Assembly: GCA_000431135.1 (NCBI GenBank)
Contig: HF987893.1
Coordinates: 37,158 to 60,147 of the forward strand
Direction of reading: 5' to 3'
DNA from: Clostridium sp. CAG:590
Lineage (GTDB): Bacteria; Bacillota; Clostridia; Lachnospirales; Lachnospiraceae
DNA length: 22,990 bases
Shown here: positions 1 to 6,867 of the stretch, piece after piece
How the letters are laid out: each line of letters begins with the position of its first letter
Position numbering within the stretch: position 1 is the stretch's first letter
The notes under the pieces: generated by a model
Told to the model about the DNA's origin: nothing
What the model saw: only the letters and a program-made list of their open reading frames with translations
Databases searched by the model: none
Position numbers and translations under genes: made by a program

Positions 1-700
1 GAACAGGAGCCGGTTCTTTAGAAGATGCAAATTTCTTGTATAATTCTTTTGCAAGATCAATTGGATATAGCTGCATGATACTACTGTCAACCAAATCTCC
101 AATCTCCATTTTGAAAAATACCTTAACAAATGTATCATTCAAAAACATTCCTGCTTTTTGGGAATCTACATCATCTAATAAATTCACCAATTCCGCTTTC
201 GGTGGTGAAATATCAATCTTCTGACCAAGCATTGATGATAACGACGTTGCCGATGAACCCATCATCTGATTCATTGCTTCGCATATTGCACTTAAATGAA
301 GATCTGACAACTCATCAACAAGATTAGTACCGTCTCCTCCCATCATCAAATCTGTTATTACTTTAACATCATCTTCGCGAAGAATCAAGACGTTATTCCC
401 TTCAATACCCTCTTTGTATGAAATTGTAATAAATACACATGGTTTTTCATAGTCTGCAACTAACTCATCCCAAGTACAGATTGATACCTTAGGTGTTGTA
501 ATGGTTACCTTCTGATTCACCAGCGAATACAATGTCGTAGCTGCAGTTCCCATACAAATATTAGAAATCTCACCAATTGCATCTCGTTCTTCATCTGTTA
601 ATATCTCAGCAGAGGCAGGATTTGTGGTCGCATCATTGCTGTCGCCGGAAGCATTACCAAGCAAGGCATTGATTTCTTCTTGTGATAACATTCCATCCAT
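1..700 (-). CDS. fliY: Flagellar motor switch phosphatase FliY, 3' end cut by window edge
   Basis: This is the C-ring component of Gram-positive motors, which joins a CheC-like CheY-P phosphatase to a FliN-like C-terminal domain. About 233 residues are visible; the FliN (SpoA) part lies beyond the left edge. The start ATG sits 9 bases after a GGAGG that overlaps the end of fliM, with a 4-base gap between the genes. The N-terminus carries a CheY-P-binding type segment (LSQEEINALL, residues 5-14) much like that of FliM. Both phosphatase signatures of the CheC/FliY family (D/S-x3-E-x2-N-x22-P) are complete: D40/E44/N47/P70 and S137/E141/N144/P167. The inference is an active CheY-P phosphatase at the switch. 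The main alternative, a stand-alone CheC, is unlikely given the position after fliM and the N-terminal motif. Confidence 0.95.
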   Translation of the reverse strand, partial: MDGMLSQEEINALLGNASGDSNDATTNPASAEILTDEERDAIGEISNICMGTAATTLYSLVNQKVTITTPKVSICTWDELVADYEKPCVFITISYKEGIEGNNVLILREDDVKVITDLMMGGDGTNLVDELSDLHLSAICEAMNQMMGSSATSLSSMLGQKIDISPPKAELVNLLDDVDSQKAGMFLNDTFVKVFFKMEIGDLVDSSIMQLYPIDLAKELYKKFASSKEPAPV

Positions 701-704
701 TGTT

Positions 705-1682
705 CTACTCCTCCCTTATTATTTCTGTTACTTTTACTGCGTAATTCTCAGCACCCGATCCCGGTAATGCTTTAAATTTAACAATATTTCCTACAAACAC
801 ATCTAATTCATCATTCACATGAGAATCTAATTTAATAATGTCTCCAACCTGAAGATTAATAAAATCCATGACTGAAATTGAACTTTTTCCAAGGACTACT
901 TTCATCGGAATCTGTGCTTTGTTAATCGCTGTTTCGATGAATTCCTGATAAGATTCTTCATCTTTATTCTTCATTGTAGAAAACCAATATTTTGTATTTA
1001 ATTTGTCCATAATATCTTCTAATGTTAAAAACGGAAGACATATGTTCATCAATCCTTCAACATTACCAATACAGATATTAATCGTTACAATGGCAATCAT
1101 CTCACTTGGTGATATAATCTGTGCAAACTGACAGTTTGTCTCAATGCGTTCCAATCTCGGATGAATCTCAACAACATTCTTCCACGGCTCTCTTAACAAA
1201 TCTACAAATACCGTAAAAATGCGCTCCAGCACGCTTAATTCAATCTCTGAAAAATCTCTCGGTTTATCCAGAGGATCGCCTAATCCTCCAAGCATCCGGT
1301 CAATAATCGTAAAGCCCAAATTCGAAGCCAATTCAATTATAATATTGCCTTTTAATGGTGCAAAATCAACGATTCCAAGCAATACCGGATTGGATAATGC
1401 ATTTGAAAATTCTGAATAAGTGACTGCTTCCGAATTCATTACATCTACTTGCACATTCTTTCGCAGATATGCTGGCAGATTACTCGAAACTAATCTCCCG
1501 AAATTCTCAAATATAATCTCCAATGTTCTTAAATGTTCTTTTGAGAACTTCGCCGGTCTCGTAAAATCGTAATCTTTTATTTTAACCGCAGATTCTTCGT
1601 TAATCCCATCAACATCCAGTTCCCCGGAGCTTAATTGTTTTAACAATGCATCTATCTCATTTTGAGATAACACATCCGCCAT
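705..1682 (-). CDS. fliM: Flagellar motor switch protein FliM
   Basis: FliM links CheY-P to the direction of rotation in the cytoplasmic C ring, between FliG and FliN/FliY. The 325-residue product is of normal length. It begins with the CheY-P-binding motif (LSQNEIDALL, residues 5-14), followed by the central CheC-like FliM domain (about 40-230), which contains the conserved GGLG at 132-135, and a C-terminal SpoA domain (about 245-322) that binds FliY/FliN. The start ATG follows a near-perfect Shine-Dalgarno GGAGGTGA by 4 bases. The gene follows fliL after 65 bases with no clear promoter or terminator, and its last two Glu codons and stop codon form part of the ribosome-binding site for fliY, which suggests translational coupling. 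Confidence 0.97.
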   Translation of the reverse strand: MADVLSQNEIDALLKQLSSGELDVDGINEESAVKIKDYDFTRPAKFSKEHLRTLEIIFENFGRLVSSNLPAYLRKNVQVDVMNSEAVTYSEFSNALSNPVLLGIVDFAPLKGNIIIELASNLGFTIIDRMLGGLGDPLDKPRDFSEIELSVLERIFTVFVDLLREPWKNVVEIHPRLERIETNCQFAQIISPSEMIAIVTINICIGNVEGLMNICLPFLTLEDIMDKLNTKYWFSTMKNKDEESYQEFIETAINKAQIPMKVVLGKSSISVMDFINLQVGDIIKLDSHVNDELDVFVGNIVKFKALPGSGAENYAVKVTEIIREE

Positions 1683-1747
1683 ATTCTCACCTCCAATAGT
1701 AATGTCATCTTCTCTGTCTGAATCATATATTCAGCCAAATCCAGCAA

Positions 1748-2257
1748 CTATTGGGTTGTAAATTTACTAAATGATATATTATATATACATTGTGTTGCAT
1801 ATTTTTTCTGCAAACTGTCTAATATATCTTTCTTAATCTCTTCCTGTACTTTCTGATCCGTTACTTCTTCATATGTATAATTCTGAATCACATTTCTTGC
1901 TTCGTCAAATACAGCGCCTCCGGCTTCCTGTAATACAGTATTCAGTGATTCATAATCTTTTGACGATTTGTCCATCTCTAACGTAAGCCCGACCTGCACA
2001 TAATGACTGGTTCCGCTTCCATCATCTTTTAGATTAACAACCTGTGCCTCTACATTATAGGTTGCCATATCCTCTAAAGCAACAGCTGGTGCATCTTTGC
2101 TGCCCTCTAATTCCAGATTCAATACAGATGCAATCTCCGAAATAAGGTTATTTGTCTTCTTTGCAGACGGCATACATACAAATACCAATAAAATATTCAA
2201 TATTAAATTCACAACACACAATGCTAAAATGATTACTGTGATTAAATTCTTCTTCAT
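1748..2257 (-). CDS. fliL: Flagellar basal body-associated protein FliL
   Basis: FliL is a single-pass inner-membrane protein that surrounds the stator and supports motor torque. The 169-residue product has a short positive N-terminus, one transmembrane segment at about residues 6-28 and an external domain of about 140 residues. That domain includes a 'VQVGLTLEMD' beta strand and a long helix, as usual in the family, and ends in a hydrophobic-aromatic strand (YNISFSKF). Length and position (motB-fliL-fliM) fit FliL well. The ATG follows GGGAGA by 6 bases. The gap after motB is 21 bases, so co-transcription with motAB is likely. Sequence conservation in FliL is low, so the call rests on topology, length and context. 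Confidence 0.9.
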   Translation of the reverse strand: MKKNLITVIILALCVVNLILNILLVFVCMPSAKKTNNLISEIASVLNLELEGSKDAPAVALEDMATYNVEAQVVNLKDDGSGTSHYVQVGLTLEMDKSSKDYESLNTVLQEAGGAVFDEARNVIQNYTYEEVTDQKVQEEIKKDILDSLQKKYATQCIYNISFSKFTTQ

Positions 2258-2278
2258 ATCTGATCTCCCATCTTCTAT

Positions 2279-3220
2279 CTATTGTTCTGACGTTTCCTGA
2301 AGTTCTGAATTAAGCTGATTGTATATCTTAATCGTAACTCTTCGATTCTTAGAACGTCCTTCCTCCGAATCATTTGATGCAACTGGACGGCTTTCTCCAT
2401 ATCCGGCAACCTTCAGATTCTGATCCGGAAAATCTGTATTGTCAGTTATGTATTCATACACCTTTGTAGCTCTCGCAGTAGACAAATACCGATTGCTCTG
2501 ATAATTAGAATTATGAATTGGTACATTATCCGTATGTCCCTCTACTTCAACAATACAATTCTGATATTTTTTCAGGATAGAAGTAATCTTTTTCATGAAA
2601 TCCGCTGCATCATCGCGGATATCCGCCTGTCCTTCTTCAAACAGCAATGCTCCATTCAAATCCAAAGAAACGTATTGAGAATTATAATCCAGTGCTACAT
2701 TATCTTCAATCTTATAAGACTCCAACTTTTCAGATATCTCATCATACATCTGTGCCGATTGTTTCTCTCCCTGTTGTTCAACCTGAGCTTTTAATTCTTC
2801 CTGGCTCAACTCTGTTGTCTGATTATCAACAATCGTCTCTTCCGTATTCGGTTGTACACTATCCGGCTGATCAGACGAATCACTTTGTCCGTCATCTGCT
2901 CCCGTAGCTGATAGATCCTGATTATTTCCTTTTACTTCTGAAGAAACACCAATATACTCTAATATCGATTCAATTCCCGGAAGCTGTGTCACCCCTCCGG
3001 AAACAATCTGTCCTTCATCTAATGATACAGAACCGGATTCTAACACACTGAAGCTTGCCTGATTAAAGGATGCCATAATTCTCTGAATCTTTTCTTCATC
3101 CACATTCGAACTCGCATACAAAAGTACGAAGAAACACAACAGCAGATTCATCAGATCACTAAACGTTGACATCCATGCCGGTAAACCTTCTTCTGCCGGT
3201 TTTTCTCTTCTCTTCGCCAT
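2279..3220 (-). CDS. motB: Flagellar stator protein MotB
   Basis: MotB is the peptidoglycan-anchored half of the ion-driven stator, paired with MotA. I chose the ATG at 3220 (313 residues): AAGGTGG lies 8 bases upstream and the gene then begins 1 base after motA, whereas a longer reading would overlap motA by about 40 bases. The single membrane segment (about 17-36) carries the ion-binding Asp22 in the motif TFSDLMNLLLCFFVLLY. The C-terminal OmpA-like domain (about 183-305) contains the peptidoglycan-binding signature GHTDNVP and the final KNRRVTIKI strand. Between them lies a long acidic, Gln/Ser-rich linker with little complexity (about 101-157). Whether the stator uses H+ or Na+ cannot be settled from these residues alone. 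Confidence 0.96.
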   Translation of the reverse strand: MAKRREKPAEEGLPAWMSTFSDLMNLLLCFFVLLYASSNVDEEKIQRIMASFNQASFSVLESGSVSLDEGQIVSGGVTQLPGIESILEYIGVSSEVKGNNQDLSATGADDGQSDSSDQPDSVQPNTEETIVDNQTTELSQEELKAQVEQQGEKQSAQMYDEISEKLESYKIEDNVALDYNSQYVSLDLNGALLFEEGQADIRDDAADFMKKITSILKKYQNCIVEVEGHTDNVPIHNSNYQSNRYLSTARATKVYEYITDNTDFPDQNLKVAGYGESRPVASNDSEEGRSKNRRVTIKIYNQLNSELQETSEQ

Positions 3221-3221
3221 C

Positions 3222-4004
3222 CTATTCACCACCTTCAGCAAAACTATCCCGAACGGATGGTGCAAGGAATGACTTTAATTTCTCCTCGATAACTCTTGGA
3301 TTCTCTCCGGCCTGAATGGATAACAAACCTTCGATCATAATCTCTTTTAACTGCATTTCCATATCATTCAACGTAGTAAGCTTGGTGGTGACCGGTGAAC
3401 ATAACCAGTTCGCCAATACAGATCCATAATATGTTGTAATCAACGCAACCGCCATGTTCGGGCCAATCTTGTCCGGATCCATGTTGACCAGCATAAGTAC
3501 CAGTCCAATCAATGTACCAATCATACCCCAGGCAGGACCCATTGCTGCTAGCTGTTTCCAAAATCCAATATGCGACTGATGTCTGGCATCAATATTCACA
3601 AGCTCCGATTCCAGAATTCCACGCACAAGTTCCGGATCTGTACCGTCTACGATCAGCAAAATTCCTTTTTTCATAAACGGATCTTCCAATGTATTCGCTG
3701 ATTCTTCCAGTGCAAGAAGCCCCTCTTTTCTTGCAACATTTGATAAATCAATAATCTGGCGTATTGTACCTACTGTATCTAATTGAGGAACTTTAAATAT
3801 CAGTACAATTGTCTTAATAGACTCTATAAAGTCCGGTAAATGATAACTCGCTAATGTACATCCAAAAGCACCTCCAAATGTGATCAATGCAGATGGAGGA
3901 TCCAAAAAGTGCGGTATTGCCGCTGCCCCCATATCACCACTTACAATACCAAATACCATCAAAGCAAAGGATGCTATCATACCAATTATTGTAGCTATAT
4001 CCAC
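3222..4004 (-). CDS. motA: Flagellar stator protein MotA (GTG start)
   Basis: MotA is the four-helix stator subunit that converts ion flow into torque on FliG. I placed the start at a GTG (4004), 5 bases after AGGTGG, giving 260 residues beginning (M)DIATIIG, as is typical of clostridial MotA. A longer frame upstream has no ribosome-binding site. Predicted membrane segments lie at about 3-22, 35-55, 153-174 and 182-203. The cytoplasmic loop carries Arg92 and Glu100 in ARKEGLLALE, matching in spacing E. coli R90 and E98, which contact FliG. Pro157 sits at the channel entrance of helix 3. An extended -10 promoter lies 76 bases upstream of the start, and motB follows after 1 base. Confidence 0.96.
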   Translation of the reverse strand: MDIATIIGMIASFALMVFGIVSGDMGAAAIPHFLDPPSALITFGGAFGCTLASYHLPDFIESIKTIVLIFKVPQLDTVGTIRQIIDLSNVARKEGLLALEESANTLEDPFMKKGILLIVDGTDPELVRGILESELVNIDARHQSHIGFWKQLAAMGPAWGMIGTLIGLVLMLVNMDPDKIGPNMAVALITTYYGSVLANWLCSPVTTKLTTLNDMEMQLKEIMIEGLLSIQAGENPRVIEEKLKSFLAPSVRDSFAEGGE

Positions 4005-4079
4005 TGTATCCACCTCACCACTTCTATGTATAATTGAAATCCACATAGCTATATACGGATTCCTATTCCAACCTAGGCA

Positions 4080-4108
4080 ATTATACCATAAATGTAAAAC
4101 ATTTTCTA
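4080..4108 (-). promoter_or_regulatory. Extended -10 promoter before motA
   Basis: On the minus strand the -10 TATAAT (4080-4085) matches the vegetative consensus exactly and is preceded by TGG, giving an extended -10. A 17-base spacer separates it from TAGAAA (4103-4108), which matches TTGACA at 4 of 6 positions. It lies in the 111-base gap between flbD and motA, and transcription would begin near 4073, about 70 bases before the motA start. This would let motA-motB-fliL-fliM-fliY be expressed apart from the hook genes. No sigma-28 consensus was seen here. Confidence 0.65.
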
Positions 4109-4115
4109 CTAAAAC

Positions 4116-4307
4116 TTACAAATCCCTGCAAAAAACCGACCTTCTATACGCAATCACAAGATCTCTGATCTCCTGTCTGCTCTCTTTTACAATCATTTTC
4201 TTACCTGTTGTCAGCGTTACAACAGTGTCCGGCGTCTCTTCAACCATTTCAATAATATCCGCATTTACCATGAATTTTATATCATTTAATTTTGTTAATT
4301 CAATCAT
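4116..4307 (-). CDS. flbD: FlbD family flagellar protein (SwrD-like)
   Basis: This small protein of 63 residues starts MIELTKLND and contains the family features: a short beta-rich core with F-x-VNADIIEMVEETPDTVVTL, then TGKKMIVKES and a final helix. It belongs to the FlbD family encoded inside many Firmicutes flagellar operons. The Bacillus member SwrD (YlzI) raises motor power and is needed for swarming; that role is known for the family and is only inferred here. The ATG follows GAGGTG by 5 bases. In this window the gene lies directly upstream of motAB, which fits a link to stator function. A terminator-like hairpin separates it from flgE. Confidence 0.92.
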   Translation of the reverse strand: MIELTKLNDIKFMVNADIIEMVEETPDTVVTLTTGKKMIVKESRQEIRDLVIAYRRSVFCRDL

Positions 4308-4395
4308 ATCCGCACCTCAATTTTTTATATTAAACATTTTTCAAACAGTCCATGATAAGAATTCGTCCGTTATCGATTCTTCTGAAACTAAGAAA

Positions 4396-4432
4396 GGCCA
4401 TCACATCAGACAATTCATCTGATATGACAGCC
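4396..4432 (-). terminator. Stem-loop between flgE and flbD, terminator-like
   Basis: The arms 4396-4410 and 4418-4432 pair over 15 consecutive positions, three of them G-U, around a 7-base loop. The hairpin begins 7 bases after the flgE stop codon. On the minus strand it is followed by TTTCTTAGTTT, a moderately U-rich tract. It could end or attenuate transcription after flgE, or protect the 3' end of a processed mRNA. The tract is broken by C, A and G, so readthrough is expected. Confidence 0.6.
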
Positions 4433-4439
4433 ATTTTCA

Positions 4440-5813
4440 TTATCGTTTCAGGTTAACAAGTTCTTCAATTAAAGTATCCGAAACTGTGATAATTCTTGAA
4501 TTTGCCTGGAAGCCTCTTTGTGTTACGATCATTTCCGTAAATTCCTGTGACAGATCTACGTTAGACATTTCCAATACGCCCTGTGTCATCTTTTCACCGG
4601 AATTCTGAATATCTTCACCAATTCCATCAAAATCACCCGATGCACGTGTCTCTTTGTACAAGCTGTCACCAATTGCCTCTAAGCCTGCCGGATTGATAAA
4701 GTTTGCAACGGCAATCTGTCCGAGTAATTTGGTAACACCATTATCATACACACCGTAAATCTTACCGGCAGTATCAATGTTGACATCTGTAAGACTGCCA
4801 ACTCTACGTCCACCGCCGGTAGAATCCGTTCCTCCGCGGACTGTTTCAACTGCACACTCGCCACCCTTTGTAGAATACATTGTCAGATTCGAGCAATCCA
4901 ATTCAATCGAATCGATCCAGTCTGACTGGTTTGCAGAAGAATGATCCTTGAACACTTCTCCATATTTTGTGGTATCCGTAGATGTAATCGTAAGCTTGGT
5001 CTTCCCTACTCCCTGTGCTCCACCTAATCCGTAAAACTTACCGCTAGCCGGATCAAATTTGATCGTTGCATCCTGCAAAGATGCTGTATATCCATTTTGC
5101 AGAATATCAACATTATTACTGTCCTTAATAGACTCAATCGCAAGATCATATGTACCGGAACCGGCATTCGACTCTGTAATCTTAAATTTAACTGTATATG
5201 CATATCCAAGATTATCATATATCGGAACAGTTGTAACAACACCGTCTGCTGTCTGTAACTTCGGATCCACACTGGCAATATTACCATGCATATACATCTT
5301 GGAAGTCATTTCCGGTGAAGCAACCTGATTCTCTTCTGCTTCCGGTCTTAATGCACTGACTGTATCTCTCTTAATCTGGGTCGGATCATCCGGGTCAACC
5401 TGCCATCCCATTACCAGATCACCATTACCGGTAACCAGATTACCTGCATCATCTGTCTGGAATGCACCTACTTTTGTAAAGTAGTTTGTTCCTCCACGAT
5501 TTACTACAAAGAACGAACTACCACTGATCATAAGATCATAAGGATTGTTGGTAGACTGTGCAGAACCGTTTTTCTGTGAAACAGAAACCGTTGCCACACC
5601 GGAACCTAAACCAACCTGCTTTGCATTTGTACCGCCGGAACTTCCAGTCGAACCGGTTGCACTTTGTGTTGTCTGATATAACACGTCTTTAAACAATACC
5701 TGGCTGGATTTAAATCCAACAGTATTAACATTGGCAATATTATTACCAATTACATCCATTTTGGTCTGGTGTGTCTTAAGACCTGCTACACCAGAATAAA
5801 GTGATCTCATCAT
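4440..5813 (-). CDS. flgE: Flagellar hook protein FlgE
   Basis: FlgE polymerises into the hook, the universal joint between rod and filament, and is exported by the flagellar type III system. The start chosen is the first of two ATGs (5813), 9 bases after AGGAGG, giving 457 residues; a longer frame upstream has no ribosome-binding site. The N-terminus MMRSLYSGVAGLKTH and NNIANVNTVGFK form the family rod/hook D0 signature (about 1-40). The C-terminus, with EMSNVDLSQEFTEMI and QRGFQANSRIITVSD, is the matching D0 helix. The middle (about 90-390) is the variable, Gly/Thr/Ser-rich, surface-exposed part. It follows the TIGR02530 gene after 75 bases and is followed by a terminator-like hairpin. FlgF or FlgG are alternatives of shorter length; size and the place after flgD favour FlgE. 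Confidence 0.95.
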   Translation of the reverse strand: MMRSLYSGVAGLKTHQTKMDVIGNNIANVNTVGFKSSQVLFKDVLYQTTQSATGSTGSSGGTNAKQVGLGSGVATVSVSQKNGSAQSTNNPYDLMISGSSFFVVNRGGTNYFTKVGAFQTDDAGNLVTGNGDLVMGWQVDPDDPTQIKRDTVSALRPEAEENQVASPEMTSKMYMHGNIASVDPKLQTADGVVTTVPIYDNLGYAYTVKFKITESNAGSGTYDLAIESIKDSNNVDILQNGYTASLQDATIKFDPASGKFYGLGGAQGVGKTKLTITSTDTTKYGEVFKDHSSANQSDWIDSIELDCSNLTMYSTKGGECAVETVRGGTDSTGGGRRVGSLTDVNIDTAGKIYGVYDNGVTKLLGQIAVANFINPAGLEAIGDSLYKETRASGDFDGIGEDIQNSGEKMTQGVLEMSNVDLSQEFTEMIVTQRGFQANSRIITVSDTLIEELVNLKR

Positions 5814-5888
5814 AATTATTGACCTCCTACTCTCTTTGATGGTTATCCCTTCTGTCAGTCGGGGATATCTAGCCTCCAAAAGGTCCGG

Positions 5889-6287
5889 CTATACAATAAC
5901 TGCTCCATCAATATTTGTAAATACATTACTATCATTTGTGTTCTGATCAATCGCAGTAATCACTGTGTTATTCTTCACATTCACAATAAATGCAATATTG
6001 TCCATCATAACCAATGATTCCTGAATGCTTTTTTCTTTTGCCTGTTTCACACCCTCATTCAGCCGCTGCATCTGCTCCTCATTCAACCGGATGTTTCTGC
6101 TAGACAAGCGCTCATTTGCATGTCTTGAAAAACTCACTGTATCATTCCGGTTACTGACCTGCTCTAATATCTGCCGAAAGGATGTCTGATTGGATACAGA
6201 ACTTTGTCGATTAACTTTCTTTGCATCCTGCAGGTATGCATCCTGTGCCTGTTCGATCGACATAAAAGAATTCGATATCAGATCCAT
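5889..6287 (-). CDS. Flagellar operon protein, TIGR02530 family
   Basis: This 132-residue protein carries the marks of the TIGR02530 flagellar operon family: a central FSRHANERLSSRNI block (about 53-67) and the ending VFTNIDGAVIV. Members are found between flgD and flgE in many Clostridia and Bacilli. No biochemical role is firmly established, and a chaperone or assembly factor for the hook has been suggested by position only. I see no signal peptide or membrane segment, so a cytoplasmic protein is likely. The ATG follows GAGGGG by 7 bases and the gene lies 42 bases after flgD. A strand-turn-strand near the C-terminus (about residues 95-132) looks well conserved. Confidence 0.9.
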   Translation of the reverse strand: MDLISNSFMSIEQAQDAYLQDAKKVNRQSSVSNQTSFRQILEQVSNRNDTVSFSRHANERLSSRNIRLNEEQMQRLNEGVKQAKEKSIQESLVMMDNIAFIVNVKNNTVITAIDQNTNDSNVFTNIDGAVIV

Positions 6288-6329
6288 CTTATCGCCCCTC
6301 TTTCATAAGGTTTTCATTCCTTTATTATC

Positions 6330-6854
6330 CTATTCTGTGTCTGCCTTAGTATCCACGTTGTCATTATCTTTCTTAGCAGTATCATCCGTCTTGGTGCCAT
6401 CTCCATCTGTTTTGCCATCATTCTTAATTAAATGCTCCAGATAATCAAGACTTACAACGGAATCAAGATAACTTGAATCATAATATTCATCACCAATATG
6501 GAAATATGTCTTTCCATGCGAAACTGTAACGTAATCCACCAGACCACTTACCTGTTTGGTATTACCTGAAGAATCCGGTACATTCAATATGACATATTGT
6601 CCTGTCAGATTCAATGCCTGATTAGAAGAAAATATAGATCCTAAATTCTGTAACTGCTCTACGGAAGAAAACTGTGCCAACTGCGACATATACTCCGTGT
6701 TACTTGTCGGTTCTAATGGATCCTGATACTGCATCTGTGTCACCAGCAATTTCAAAAATGCATCTTTATCAAGACTGGATCCGGATGAACTGTCCGTCTT
6801 ATTAGATGAAACGGTATGTCCTGCCATCGATGTGTCAATTTTTACACCTGCCAT
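6330..6854 (-). CDS. flgD: Flagellar hook assembly (cap) protein FlgD
   Basis: FlgD caps the growing hook and guides FlgE assembly. The 174-residue product has the conserved N-terminal cap domain, with LDKDAFLKLLVTQMQYQDPL and NTEYMSQLAQFSSVEQLQNL (about 28-72). A beta-rich part (about 85-140) follows. The last 30 residues are a low-complexity Asp/Lys/Thr-rich tail in place of the full Ig-like domain found in longer family members such as E. coli FlgD (231 residues). The ATG follows AGGAGG by 5 bases, and the gap after fliK is 13 bases. Identification is secure from the cap motif and context; the short C-terminal part is the odd feature. Confidence 0.94.
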   Translation of the reverse strand: MAGVKIDTSMAGHTVSSNKTDSSSGSSLDKDAFLKLLVTQMQYQDPLEPTSNTEYMSQLAQFSSVEQLQNLGSIFSSNQALNLTGQYVILNVPDSSGNTKQVSGLVDYVTVSHGKTYFHIGDEYYDSSYLDSVVSLDYLEHLIKNDGKTDGDGTKTDDTAKKDNDNVDTKADTE

Positions 6855-6867
6855 GGTTGCCTCCTTT

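Noticed and set aside
36..327. Plus-strand open frames here and across the window
   Set aside because: They lie opposite long minus-strand genes with strong family matches, lack ribosome-binding sites and show low-complexity products typical of antisense shadows.
4090..4110. CodY box overlapping the motA promoter
   Set aside because: Best alignment matches only about 9 of 15 positions, within the background for AT-rich DNA.
4324..4352. Possible promoter before flbD (TGGACT, 17 bases, TATAAA)
   Set aside because: The -35 is poor and the start point would leave a leader of only about 10 bases ending in the ribosome-binding site; AT-rich sequence gives such matches by chance.
5844..5867. Small hairpin (TATCCC/GGGATA) upstream of flgE
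   Set aside because: Only six pairs with a 12-base loop; too weak to call a regulatory element.
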